Origin: Burkholderiales bacterium | Lineage (GTDB): Bacteria > Pseudomonadota > Gammaproteobacteria > Burkholderiales > Burkholderiaceae | Reading direction: 5' to 3' | DNA length: 12,594 nt | Assembly (NCBI GenBank): GCA_903643055.1 | Contig: CAHJWV010000174.1 | Location: 1 to 12,594, forward strand | In this document: piece by piece, positions 12,430 to 12,594 of the stretch | How positions within the stretch are numbered: position 1 is the first letter of the stretch | How the letters are laid out: each line of letters starts with the position of its first letter | The notes under the pieces: model-generated | The model's database searches: none | Seen by the model: the letters and a program-made list of their open reading frames with translations, nothing else | What the model was told of the DNA's origin: nothing | Translations under genes and position numbers: made by a program

Positions 12430-12594
12430 TCAATTCCGGACAGGCGCCCGACCCAACCCGACCAAGGCCTGGCAAGCCACCTGGCGGCCCTGCGTGATGA
12501 CGCGCCGCTTCCAGTCGTCACGGTCGACATAGAACGCATCGCGAATCTGCCGCTTGATCGCCTTCCGCTGCGCGGTGGTCGCCTGCGGGTGCAG
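12430..12594 (-). CDS. C-terminal end of an unrecognised protein (5' end outside window)
   Basis: An uninterrupted minus-strand reading frame enters from the window edge and ends at TGA (12432-12430), giving the last 54 residues. The fragment is basic, begins LHPQATTAQRKAIKRQIRDA and ends GLGRAPVRN. Codon third positions are GC-rich like the neighbours, and the downstream gap has a plausible operon promoter, both consistent with a real gene end. I do not recognise the family. No metal or catalytic motif is visible; the stretch around FYVDRDDWKRRV may be a conserved helix. It is read in the same direction as the DUF1272 operon but is separated from it by 78 bases. Confidence 0.55.
   Translation of the reverse strand: MHPQATTAQRKAIKRQIRDAFYVDRDDWKRRVITQGRQVACQALVGLGRAPVRN

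Noticed and set aside
11898..12539. Minus-strand frame of 213 codons crossing the hydrolase, DUF1272 and the gap
   Set aside because: It runs out of frame through two well-supported genes and the stop of the partial upstream gene; no conserved motif.

Overview
The window is GC-rich, almost fully coding chromosomal DNA. It most resembles a betaproteobacterium of the order Burkholderiales (Rubrivivax/Leptothrix/Roseateles-like). This is inferred from the protein types, from the order corC-lnt-glyQ-glyS-gmhB-plsC, which I know from that group, and from the DksA variant. There is no tRNA, rRNA, CRISPR array, insertion sequence or phage gene. No stretch longer than about 150 bases lacks a gene or a plausible gene fragment.

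Left part, minus strand (1-2099): dksA, cut by the window start, follows a CobW/YjiA-type GTPase with a histidine-rich metal-binding loop. Both read leftward and could be co-transcribed. This DksA is unusual. It has a basic Ala/Lys/Pro/Ser-rich N-terminal extension of about 160-180 residues, and its zinc finger has lost the second cysteine pair. A 147-base divergent gap (2100-2246) separates this pair from the next block.

Central part, plus strand (2247-10417): corC and lnt overlap by 11 bases. A 134-base gap follows, carrying two mutually exclusive GC-rich hairpins and a possible promoter. Then come glyQ and glyS (the alpha and beta subunits of the tetrameric glycyl-tRNA synthetase), gmhB (LPS heptose precursor phosphatase), plsC (lysophosphatidate acyltransferase, start overlapping the gmhB stop) and a YgjP-type zinc metallopeptidase-like protein. 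Most of these serve the cell envelope (lipoprotein acylation, LPS core, phospholipid), with glycyl-tRNA synthetase in the middle. The YgjP-like gene carries a Pro/Ser-rich linker containing a 12-bp tandem repeat and a sequence resembling a dispersed REP-like repeat.

Right part, minus strand (10438-12594): a tight three-gene unit reads leftward. It encodes a small cysteine-rich DUF1272 protein, an isochorismatase-fold cysteine hydrolase and a GlxA-type AraC regulator with a DJ-1/PfpI-like sensor domain. The genes overlap by 4 and 8 bases, so they are probably translationally coupled. Their substrate and signal are unknown to me, and this unit is the best candidate for an undescribed small system here. 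Upstream of it is the last 54 codons of an unrecognised gene running off the window end.
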